From Cryptomeria japonica (lineage: Eukaryota > Streptophyta > Pinopsida > Cupressales > Cupressaceae): a DNA stretch of 64,000 nucleotides. The notes under the pieces are model-generated. The model had not been told where the DNA came from. It did no database searches and was given only the letters and a program-made list of their open reading frames with translations. Shown one piece after another: positions 54,001 to 64,000 of the stretch (its first letter is position 1; each line of letters opens with the position of its first letter). The translations under genes and the position numbers were made by a program. The DNA is taken from the NCBI RefSeq assembly GCF_030272615.1, contig NC_081407.1, positions 377,145,632-377,209,631 of the forward strand. The letters are read 5' to 3'.

Positions 54001-54563
54001 AAAGTACAAGGAAACAAGATTGAAAGACTTCTACCACATCGAGGAGGCAAGATGCACCAAGTACCCAGTGGACCAAGAATCTTATTAAATCGATTGACAA
54101 AGAAAAATTGAAGATCAAGAAGGTTCCTCTCACTATGAGTCAAGAAAAAGATACCAAAATTATAAAGCAAAGCTGATTTCACTAAATAATTCTATGTATC
54201 AAAGAGCAAAATATGAGCAGAGTGTATGCCCCCATGTTAAAGATTTCACACACGCCTTATCAGGAGAAATTTATTTAAGGTAGGATACACCCAAGAGAGA
54301 GAGAAGAGGGAGCATATTATCACAAGGATTTAGCCTCCAGTCGAGGAATAAACCCAAGAATAATGAATACAAAACAAAGGTAATTTTTCTTTCCTTGGGG
54401 TTAGTATGCTATATGCTAACTCATAGACATAAAAATAAAATTGGCATAGGTAACAAGGGCTTTGGTATTTCAAGAGCCAATGGAAGTAACATGACTCGTG
54501 TAAAATGCATTTTGCAGTGGAGCTATCAAGATCTTTTAATGAAGGACTCTCGAACCATTTTGT

Positions 54564-56030
54564 ATGTCTTTTAATCAAGATATTTTAATGAAGCTGCAAA
54601 AGATTGAACAAAAAGATGCGAATGAGAATCATTTTCTCATTGAAATAAATTCTTGTGAGAAAAGTAATGAAGGGAGCTCATTAGAATTTGTATATGCAGA
54701 AGAAGATGAAGTCACATCTACTTGTAAGGATACATTCCAAAAGAAAGACCTAAAAGTGAGTGAGATAGAGAAAGAATATTGCAGTGAAAAATGCCATGAG
54801 CACTATGAAGATTGTCAGAGAAAAGAACAAGTCTTCTGTCAACTTGAAGACAAAGAGCTTGAAGATGATGATTCAAATTCTTTTCAGACATGCATGCAGC
54901 CAAAGCTTGAAAATAACGATGAAGACATGCATAAAGAAGAATCCCCTATAGTCTTCATTCTAGCTTGGTGTCTCAAGTCTTATGATGATGACTTTCTACA
55001 TGGAGAAGATATTCTCATTCATCCATCACTGACAGTTGAAGATGAAAATTTTTTCAAGGAAATCAAAGGTATAATACCTAGTGAACAATCTTGTATGGAT
55101 ATGACCAATGGAGAAGGAAGCATAAGTAAAATTTTGTAGGCATATTCTTTATCTTCAAAAATGGAGACGTTTACTAAATTTCTAGATCAGCCTCAAGTGA
55201 AAGAAGTTGAACCATCGAGAATCCACTCTTTATCATACATGTCACCTGAGTATAAAGTTTTCAAATTTCATGAAGAGTGTGATGAAGAGGAATCATTGGG
55301 ACAAGAGAGCACAAAAAGTAATGAAAATATCTATGCGAGGGTTGAATATGAAATCCATGTAGGTATATCAATAAATATCCCTATTTTTATGGAATTGCAA
55401 TCTATGCCCTATGAAGTATTCAAGGTTCAAAGAAATCCTCCTTTTGAATATTTGGATCAAGAAGACATCCTTATTCAAGGGGATAGTTTTGGGAATTATA
55501 CCAAAAATGCAGAGATAAATGAGGTAATGGATGATCTAATGAAGGAAATCAATGAAGTTAATTGTCATAATGTTTGTATTTTAGATTGTTGTTTGAAGGC
55601 TTCAAATGATGACTTATCCTATAGTAAAAGTACGTACCTCAATCCTTTGTTTTCAGATGACCGTATTTATACAGATGATTTTCAAGATGATATTCTTGAA
55701 CATGATTTAATGGTTATGTCTACTCAAGTTTCTTCACATCATAGATTATATGAAGGTTGTCCAATTTGTGGATTAATTTAATGTAAACGAGACTACCAGA
55801 GGGATCTTTAGATAGAGGATATGGGTATGCCTGAGAATATTTCACAAATTGTCAATAAAGTTCAAAGTGGTACCCTAATACTTGAAGAGAGCCTGCAAAT
55901 TTATGATGAGAGATGGTTGTTTGGTTCACTGCCCAAATTTTTTTCTCATCTTATACATGTTGATCTTTCCAACTCACTAATCTTATAGGTGTCACATGGG
56001 CGCTCGCCATATTTCTACACAGGTGCCTAG
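54564..56030 (+). pseudogene. Acidic protein of unknown function, decayed, copy 2
   Basis: One frame of 489 codons from ATG 54564 (MSFNQDILMKLQ) to TAG 56028, interrupted only by TAG 55137, TAA 55779, TAG 55809 and TAG 55986. The last two are CAG in copy 1 (15258 and its counterpart near 15435), which shows that they arose by C-to-T change after the duplication. Without stops it would be a 48-50 kDa-class acidic protein with a Cys-containing middle (KEYCSEKCHEHYEDCQRKEQ) and a CPICGL motif near the first TAA. I do not recognise the family. Confidence 0.45.
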
Positions 56031-56188
56031 TTCGGTCAGCTTGTGAATAGTTTTGTATGAAGATCGTGGAGAGCTTTGAGATGGGATTTTCCTACTATGT
56101 GCATAATTTAGTTAGAAGTTTTGTTGTGTTCATCCCATTTTTGGTTTGTGTCCGGTTTCTCTGGCTATTCCCTATGTTGTTTCCTCTT

Positions 56189-56264
56189 GACTCTATTGCC
56201 CAATGGATAGTGCACTAGACTGCGAGCCAAAGATTTTGGGTTCATCCTGCGTCCTTTGCAGTCC
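56189..56264 (+). repeat. tRNA-Arg-related sequence, copy 2
   Basis: Same as 15638-15713, with the anticodon loop changed to CTGCGAG and GACTCTATTG at the 5' end. Not a functional tRNA: the B-box lacks a base and the acceptor stem does not close. Confidence 0.6.
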
Positions 56265-56862
56265 TTGTCCCCAGTCATAGCCAGTTGTTGCCCCCATATT
56301 TGGGATACCTGAAATTTTAACTTCAAATCAGTCTCAATGTTGAATGAAGGCCCAAATATGTGTCTATGTGCAAGCAATGAGCATGTGATCTAAGGTCCTT
56401 GCCAGTCAAATTATGAAAAATGGAGGAATTTTGGAAGTTACAAATAATTGAGGTAAATCATTTCATATACATGTCCTTTGCATCATTATGTGTTATGTGG
56501 CCAATTTTCGTCTGAACCCAGTTCATAGTTTATCATATATTAAACTTTCAAATTTTGATGTCCCTTGCCCAAAAATAATTAAAATCTCTCATCCTAGGTA
56601 TTTTCACAAGGAATAAATTATTACCTTTTCTTATTTCCCTACCATAAATGTGTTCTTTAAATTTCAGAGCTTAATTTCTTACCACTTGAAAGTTATGGCT
56701 ATTTTTCCAAGGTTTGCATATTAAATTTAAAATATTAAATTATTTTAATATTTGTGGTAATTTGAGGGAGAATTTTATCTAAAAATGTCATTTCCATTTC
56801 CCCTTTGTTCTCCTTCATGTTCAATGGTTTTTGAGGTCAAGATCATAGTGTTTGTAAGAGAA

Positions 56863-57034
56863 GGTTAAGGATGCTTCATTTTCGAGCATTCTTAATCCAT
56901 ATTCATAACTTCAGAAAGAAAAAGGTTAAGAATGCTCCAAAACGAAGCATTTATAACCTTATTTTTTAACATTGTGGGACCGCTTTGTCAAGAAGGTTAG
57001 AAATTCTCCATTTTGGAGCATTCTTTACCTTCTC
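56863..57034. repeat. Three consecutive hairpins, copy 2
   Basis: Equivalent of 16344-16512. The second hairpin has AAAACGAAGCATTTATAACC where copy 1 has AAAATGAAGCATTTCCAGCC, which pairs better with the GGTTAAGAATGC side at the base. Confidence 0.6.
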
Positions 57035-57039
57035 CATAA

Positions 57040-58740
57040 GAGATATAAAAAAAGGTTCTAAAATGAAATACAGTCTCATGGAATTATGCAGTATGAAGAA
57101 AGTGGAAGTACAGACAGAACCCGTGAAATGTTTACCAAAATGCTTCAAGAGAGACATCCCCTGATGAATGAAAAAAAAGGATTTCAGAATGTGCACTAAA
57201 TGGATTTTGCATGCAAGCTTTCAAAATCTTTGAATCAATGAAGCACTCTAGAATATATTTTAACATCGTAGGATTTGTTTGGTGTTCATGGTTGTCCTTT
57301 ATGACTTGTGATGGTTATCTTGTGGATGCTCTAAACCTTACTACCAAGATGTTAATGAAAGCTATGTTGTTCATTTAGATATGTTTTCTTGATACCCGCA
57401 ATATATATATATGAAGGTGGCAGTCCATGATATTAAATGAACATGTTTTGATAGACACTGCAATTTCAAACACCCTTGTAGACATGCACAAAAAAAAAAA
57501 AAATAGAGAGAAAAGGTTATGAAGATTCATCAAAGCATAAAGTTAGACGCATTTTGTCAAATGTTATCATTGCAACTGCTCTAGTAGACATGACTGCAAA
57601 CTATGGAAGCATGGCAAAGCTGGAAACTGATTGACAATATAATATGGTAGACACAAATGTAAATCATGGGAGCATAGACAAGGTAAGTGAAATATTCAGC
57701 ATAATACCTCAAATTGATGTCATCTTATATAATGGCAGGACTGCATGATATGCATTAGATACATTTGATGCAAAGTATTTAGAAATTTAAAGCAAATGCA
57801 ATTGGTAGATGTAAAGCCACTCTCAGTTGACTTTGGTTGTATACGATCCATGTTACCCATGGCTAAGGTATAGAAGGCACCAGAGCAAGCAACAGAGACA
57901 TAGACAACAAAATTAGCATAGGTAACAAGGCCTTCGGTAGTTCAAGATCCAATGGAAGTAATAAATCCAAATTAAGTGCTCACAACCCCTATTCCTCTTT
58001 TGGGATAAGTTGATTTTAAACCACCAATAGCATATGCAAGGGCACCCATTGATATTTATCCGCTCGAAGAAGCACTAGTTTAACTCACCACCCTTGAAGT
58101 TTATCTTTGGTAGGGGTATTGGCATTGATGGGAAGAGATAGAAGCAAAGCCACTAACATCTATTTCAGTTCCAAATCCCCTTGCCACACTACGGTTTTAC
58201 CACCCAGCAACTCCTATGATCGGAGATACTGTGCAATGTTAATGCTTTGTAAGGTTGATATTCATTTAATTTACCAGAGACGTGGGTGGTAGAATAAGGA
58301 GCATCAACATTTCACATAGTACTCAACAAAATGCTCAGGTGAATCATGGAGGTTTAGACAGTGCATTCGACATGTTTGACAAAATGTCTAAAAGAAATGT
58401 CATCTCATGTAATACAACAATTGCAGGATATGCACAAAATGGATTTCCCAAAAAAGCTTTCGAATCTCTAAAGCAAATTCAAAATGGAAAGTGTAGATTT
58501 GAACGTCACAACCTTTGCCAGTTCCTCACGTGGTATGAACATCCACAAAGCATAATAGAATTCAGGATTTTCATGAGAAGTTATAATTGTAAATGCTCCC
58601 GTAGGCATGCAATACAAAATGTTGAAACATGACTCATGTAAAATACATTTTGCAGTGGAGCTATCAAGATCTTTTAATGAATGACTCTAGAACCGTTTAG
58701 TGTGTGCCTTATTCAAAGGAAGTTGGTTGCACATACTTCA
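57040..58740 (+). pseudogene. PPR protein relics, copy 2
   Basis: Equivalent of 16540-18200. The best-preserved segment is 58282-58632: LDSAFDMFDKMSKRNVIS, TIAGYAQNGFPKKAFESL. Upstream pieces (NHGSIDKVSEIF) remain with stops. Confidence 0.55.
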
Positions 58741-59929
58741 ATCACATGAATATTAATATTCTTCAAAACATGATTGATGGAATCCACAACGTATGAATGC
58801 AAAGAATCAATCATGCGATCATGCAAGCCTTCTGATTATGAAAAGATGTGTTATGAAATTAAAGAATGCTTGACAGATGTAGATGCAATTGGAGAGCATG
58901 TTCTTGAAGTCAATATATTTGTGGGCAAATATTTCTTTTAAGTCAATGGTGATAACATTAATACACTGCAATTGTTGGTACTTAGGATAATAACATAATG
59001 CGAATGAAGCAAATGATGATGGAGAACTACTTCAGCAAGATCCATAACTTAAAAATTACAATGTTCCAAGTGGTTCTTTTTGTAAATGTGACTTTTTTCA
59101 CTAATTGTAACTAAAGGTTAGAAAGTGGACCTTATTCATGCAAAACTGAAGTAGTTTCTAACTAAAGGTTTTTTTACATAGAAATGAGTTAGTTATTAAC
59201 TTATCAAAGTTAGTTACTATGGTGGTTATTCTGGGAAGCCTATAAAGAATAGGCTATTTCATTTGTAAAGGGGAGACTTTTACAACAGGGGAAAAACTCT
59301 GCAAATTTTGTACACGAACTAAATAAGAACTTTTTATGTTCATACATTTGTACTAAGGTGTTTTTGAGCTTGTATATTTTCAAATAGAATAATGAAGAAT
59401 GCATTGAGTTCATGTGTCTTGAATGTATTCATGAGTTATCGTTACTAATTTCTCATATGTTGAATTAGTAATCCCTTTATGTATTGGTGAAATATATTGA
59501 TGAAGCACATCATTTCATGGTATCTTGACTTGCATGTGCGAGTACAACCTATATCTTCGTGTGTTGAGGTTAATTGTAGTTCTTTCATCATCGTTGCATG
59601 ACTAACCTATTTGGTGGTAACCCCTTTTGTTATTGTTATCATTTATGGAATCCTACTTTGTATTCGTATGACTTCCAATAGGGTTTCTGTTATTTATCTT
59701 GTTTAAGTTCTATGTTTTCTCCTTTATGTACTTTCAAGTTAAAATTACACAAAAATCCTGAATACCCCTATCATACAAGGGAGCTGCCCCTCTCAAATGT
59801 AGGGGAAGATTGTGATTTTACTCCAATCTCTCCAACTTTTGGAATGTTCATCCCTGCTCATGGATCCAACAGGGTTAGTTTCAAATAAATGAACACAATG
59901 ACAAATCTGTTTACCACCAGGTTCCTTAT

Positions 59930-61540
59930 CTTTTTTATTGCATTCACCAAATTTTAAATCAATAGTTTTATCAGAAAAAGGTTGGTTCTGGGAATAATAG
60001 TTGTTATTGTAGAAACATTAGTATGAGTTGATGACAACCTTCTTTTTACTCTCTTGAACATCTTAAAATTTAAGTAAAAAGCAGTAAGAAATCAAGATAG
60101 TGGTTGGGAAAGTTCTTCACAACCTCAAATTAGATGAGTTGGATATGATGTTTTGTATGCTTTTGTATAAATAATTGTTTGAGCTGGATTTGGAGGAATT
60201 TCAAAAAAACTGGCAAAATAATTTAGCAATTTGTAGAAAGAAACTCAACATTAAATAGGTAAAGGAAAACTATTTATCTTTATATATACATTTGAATAGA
60301 GATGAATTCAAAACCAAATTCTTGATCATGAACATAATTCTCAATTAGGCCGCAAGCCAAGAGGTACCTCATTGTTTCAAGCCATAGAACATCTTGAATT
60401 GTTTTAGCTGAGTAAGTTTGGATCAATATTTTCTTGACACAAATGCATTCGATCTCGGTTTAGGATCTATATTGCCTAGAGTATTAGCAGCAAAATTTAA
60501 AACTTACGTCACATCAACTGAAGAATCATTTTGTATTTGTTGCATAGATATATTTTTCTCTGTTATTGTAATTGAGCACTAATATGACAATCAGTCACAT
60601 TGTATTGCTCATCAATAAGTGATCTTGACATAGCATGTAAATATTTGTACTCTTGCATTTACTTTTATATAGGGTTAATCCTCTTTGTCATAAATAAAGA
60701 ATAAAAAGAAGATGAATACAAATATTATGAAGGTAATCTCCAACAAATTAATAGCATGTAAAACTTGTCATTTTAATATTGTAATAGAAGTGATAAATGT
60801 AATAAGAGAAGTACCTAAGTTTTTTTTTTTGTATTTTTATTATTTTTAAATGTTAAAAAAATAATGATTGTTTGAATTGGTTGATTATTATTAATTATTT
60901 TATAAAAATGAAATGCAAGTTTTGATGTTATATAATTTTGAAATAGAAATAGTCAATTTAATTTTAATTATAATTGTGACTTAGGTTAAAATTATATGTA
61001 TTGTAATTTGATTTTGAGAAATGAGGTTGCATAGGAAATATTAAGAATTGTAATCTACTAAAGTCTTAGATTATTAAATTACATGAGCACAACTTTAAGC
61101 CAACTAAAATAAATCATTTTAATATTATAATAAGAGATATAGATGACATAAAAGACAAGAAAATACAACAGAGATAGTACTCAGTGAAAAATACTTAAAT
61201 CTATTGAATGTCCCATTCTTTTTAATCACGCAAAAGTGACACCCATTACAAAAAAAAGGCATCATTAAATTAAAAAAAATAGTGAATCAATTAAGAAGCT
61301 AATATTATATAGATATACAAAACAAAAAATAAATCAAATGTATAATACTAATTTATAATTACATCATTTACGAGTACTTAAAATAGGAATATGCCAAAAA
61401 AATTGTACAATTTTAAGTTGAGGGTTATGTTTCTAGCAAACAAATGATTCTTAGACAACCCATTATAAGAGATATGGGGAACTAGAATTTAGACCATACT
61501 GAAATATTTTAATAAGTGAAGAAAAAATTCAATGAAATCA
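59930..61540. repeat. AT-rich repeat unit A within copy 2
   Basis: Equivalent of 19366-21100 with the TA tract and neighbouring bases missing at 60700. It retains the longer AGAAAAAGGTTGGTTCTGGGAATAATAG form that also occurs at 26675, which is shortened in copy 1. This indicates a deletion in copy 1. Confidence 0.6.
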
Positions 61541-61984
61541 AACTCATTGTACTCTTGTAGGAGGTTAGACAAGTTGTTTTGTAGGTTGTAGCAGTAATAA
61601 AGTTCTAGAGGAATTTAGAGAGAAGTATTCTTGTAACCCATTTGAAGGAATAACACAAGCATTGTTCTCTTTGGTGTGGTCTTTTTCTCACAAGGGTTTC
61701 ACCATGCCAATCACATTTTCTTGAAAGATTCTAAAGTATTTTTAACAAAACCATCCTATGCTTATCTTGCAATCATAATATTTCATGAGGTAACAACAAC
61801 TATGAGTTTTAATGGATGCTTTCATTAAAGGAGTTGTTGCATATCCTTCCTCAATTGTGTAAACTACTTTATGTAAAACTTTATTGGGTTTATATCTTAA
61901 GACTGAAATCTAAATTTAATTATTATTATAATGACATCAAGCAAACAATAAGGTAAAGAAAAATCGAAGCCAAGCAAAACCTTA

Positions 61985-64000
61985 GACAAAACACGTTTGG
62001 TGATTATATTAAGGAAAACCAAATCCTGAACATAACAGTATTAAGAAAAACCTCATATCCTCTTGTCCTTTGTGGGAGGGACAAGAGGATAAGAGGTTTT
62101 CCTTAATAGTGTTATGTATTCTATGCACCCCAATAATAGGTGAGGCCTCCCTATCCCTGAAGATCCTATTATTTCTCTGCTTCCATAGACCCAAAGAAAT
62201 GTGAGGCATCATGCAACTCCAGAGCACTCTAAGAGAGGCATTTCCCGAGGGACAAACCCAATTGAACTAACGATCCCTGATATTACTCGACTAAAGCCAC
62301 CATAACTCGCACAACTAAAAGAAGAAGACCCAAACTTAAATAGAAAATAGGCAATGTAGGAGGATATTGTTAGCATTCTCCACATTCTCTTTACATAGGA
62401 AACATATGTTGGGGATACCCATACCTCTTTTACAAAGATTGCCAATGGTTAGAACCTTCTGCTGCATAAAGAGCCAGAAAAAATATATCAATTTTGGCGA
62501 TCAAGACATTGTTCCAGATACCAGCCCAAAAGGGGGCCAGAGACAAGGACTTAGTGATGATCTGAAAAATCATTAGCAACAGAGAAGACCCCATAGGGAG
62601 ATTTACTCCAAAAAAAATTATCAACAACATGAAACAAGGGAGTATGAATCCATGAAAGCCACTCCTAGATAGGTCAAAGGGAAGAATCAATACTAACAAG
62701 ATCAATCCACGCTCCCTCATGAATATAATTAGCAACCCAGACACCAACAAGTCTAATACATTTGTTCTTGAGACTGTCCACCCATGAGAAGATGGACAAG
62801 GAACCTTCCCCCACTCAATAGTCATCCTACAAGTGTAGATTTCTACCATCTCCAAGATACCATCTCATCCCTTGAGAAATAATATCCTTCTAATTGAAAA
62901 AACTCTTCCACATATCACATGCCGCAAAGGGAAATAGGTAATTCTCCAAGGCATCTTCAATTCCCTAAATATGATATTTATGATGGAATATAGAGATCCA
63001 TTCATTATCCTCTTTAAGACATATACATAATTATTTGTATAACACAATTATGTTTAAATCTTGCATCTGTCTGAGGGCTAGGCCACCAAGCTTTTTAGGG
63101 AGATCACCTATTCCCATGAAAGAATATGCAATTTATTTTTACTTTAAGACCTAGACCACAAAAAGCTCTTTCGAATCTTTTCCATGCACTCCACAAATTT
63201 CACTAGGACTTTAAATAAATTCTTGGCATAAATCAGAAGCAATGGGTATTTTATAAGAAGGAGTTTATCAACTTGGCTAAGGAGGGCACCTTTCCACCCT
63301 GCCAACTTCTTATAAGATAGAGATTTTGGGTAAGCTTATCCTCTATCCAGATCCTCTTTCATATAGGGACAAATTGGCCTTCAATACTTTATCTTTCCTA
63401 ACATAATTCTCTCCAATAAGGACAGTATCATAAAAAACTTATGGGAACACACAAGATATTGAGAGGAATGCTTAAGGCCTTTTAAATTGGCCATTCTGAT
63501 ACCCTGTTGAATTACCTTACTTAGAGCTTCACTCATTAAGATGAAGACAAAGGGGGACAGAGGATCACCCTACTGAATACCTCTTGAGGTAGAGAAAGAA
63601 CCGGAGGGGGAACCATTAATGAAGACAAAAAAATTCAGCATAGATATGCATTATTCAACCAACTGAAGAAAATGACTTTAAAAACTAAAAGCCTGTAGGA
63701 CACTTATCAAAAACTGGCAATTAACCTGATCATAGGAATTCAAAATATCGATCTTGAGAAGGAAACCGACTTTATTAAAAAAAGAGAATAAAACATTTTC
63801 ATCAACCACAATAATAGAATCCAAAACCCGTCGTTTAGGGATGAAACCATTTTGATGTCTGAAAATCAACATAGGCATGATAGCTTTGAGTCTGAAAACT
63901 AGAATCTTAGAGATCATCTTATAAATCAACTTACACAAACTAATGGGTCTGAAATCCTGAAAGTTGCTAGCATTAGGTTTTTTAGGGATAGAAACAAAAA
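61985..64000 (-). mobile_element. LINE-1, copy 2, partial (cut by the window end)
   Basis: Minus-strand zf-RVT, tail and reverse transcriptase relics as in copy 1: WAGIWNNVLIAKIDIFF, then reverse transcriptase pieces GDPLSPF and ISKILVFRLKAIMPMLI. It shares the TAG before GDPLSPF with copy 1. It keeps 48 bases (about 62575-62620, reading FFGVNLPMGSSLLLMIFQ) lost in copy 1 and lacks about 150 bases at 63315. Confidence 0.75.

Larger units (their letters stand above)
47733..64000. repeat. Large direct duplication, copy 2 (runs off the window)
   Basis: Colinear with 6195-23645. Relative to copy 1 it lacks about 365 bp (joined near 50085), about 670 bp (joined at 54489, removing PPR block 1), about 75 bp at 60700 and about 150 bp at 63315. 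It has about 30 extra bases at 48542-48575, about 50 at 57930, and about 48 at 62575-62620. Confidence 0.9.

Overview
The window looks like intergenic DNA from a land plant with a large, repeat-rich nuclear genome. A gymnosperm or similar lineage is plausible, but the sequence alone does not prove it. Evidence for a plant: Ty1/copia and L1-type LINE coding relics, plant-style pentatricopeptide (PPR) fragments, a broken plant F-box/kelch gene, a fragment of a DRM-type de novo DNA methyltransferase and a tRNA-Arg-related SINE-like sequence. I found no gene that looks intact and functional; nearly every recognisable reading frame carries stops, frameshifts or insertions.

Layout. Bases 1-3110 hold a decayed hAT-like DNA transposon: repeated TTYGCCAA-type motifs, a TATA box, and a transposase pseudogene with a TTF/BED-like zinc finger. 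Bases 3129-5400 are a run of tandem and inverted repeats. They end in a 0.75 kb hairpin whose two arms both carry the same fragment of a DRM methyltransferase gene. A 126-codon unknown ORF follows (5856-6236). Its last codons lie inside the first copy of a large direct duplication (6195 to at least 23645) whose second copy runs from 47733 to the window end. Each copy carries, in order: AT-rich DNA with a 160 bp fold-back, a minus-strand retroposon fragment, PPR relics, a decayed acidic ~490-codon frame, a tRNA-Arg-like sequence, three consecutive hairpins, more PPR relics, and a minus-strand LINE (LINE-1).

Between the copies lie the 5' part of LINE-1, a tandemly duplicated AT-rich unit split by a second LINE (LINE-2, 28827-35481, 17 bp target-site duplication, with a paralogous empty site at ~36930), and an F-box gene (minus strand, 44045 to 37765) split by a 4.8 kb Copia element (38271-43063). 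A third partial copy of a duplicated segment (44139-44590) and a plus-strand retroposon (45060-47075) follow.

Theme. Silencing and mutational decay recur. The Copia frame is uninterrupted over 1,444 codons except for eight stops, and nearly all of them are explained by C-to-T change at CAG, CAA or CGA. The two duplicate copies also differ by CAG versus TAG. This is the footprint expected of heavily methylated DNA. The same window carries an inverted repeat of a gene for the methylation machinery itself, which is the most interesting candidate here.
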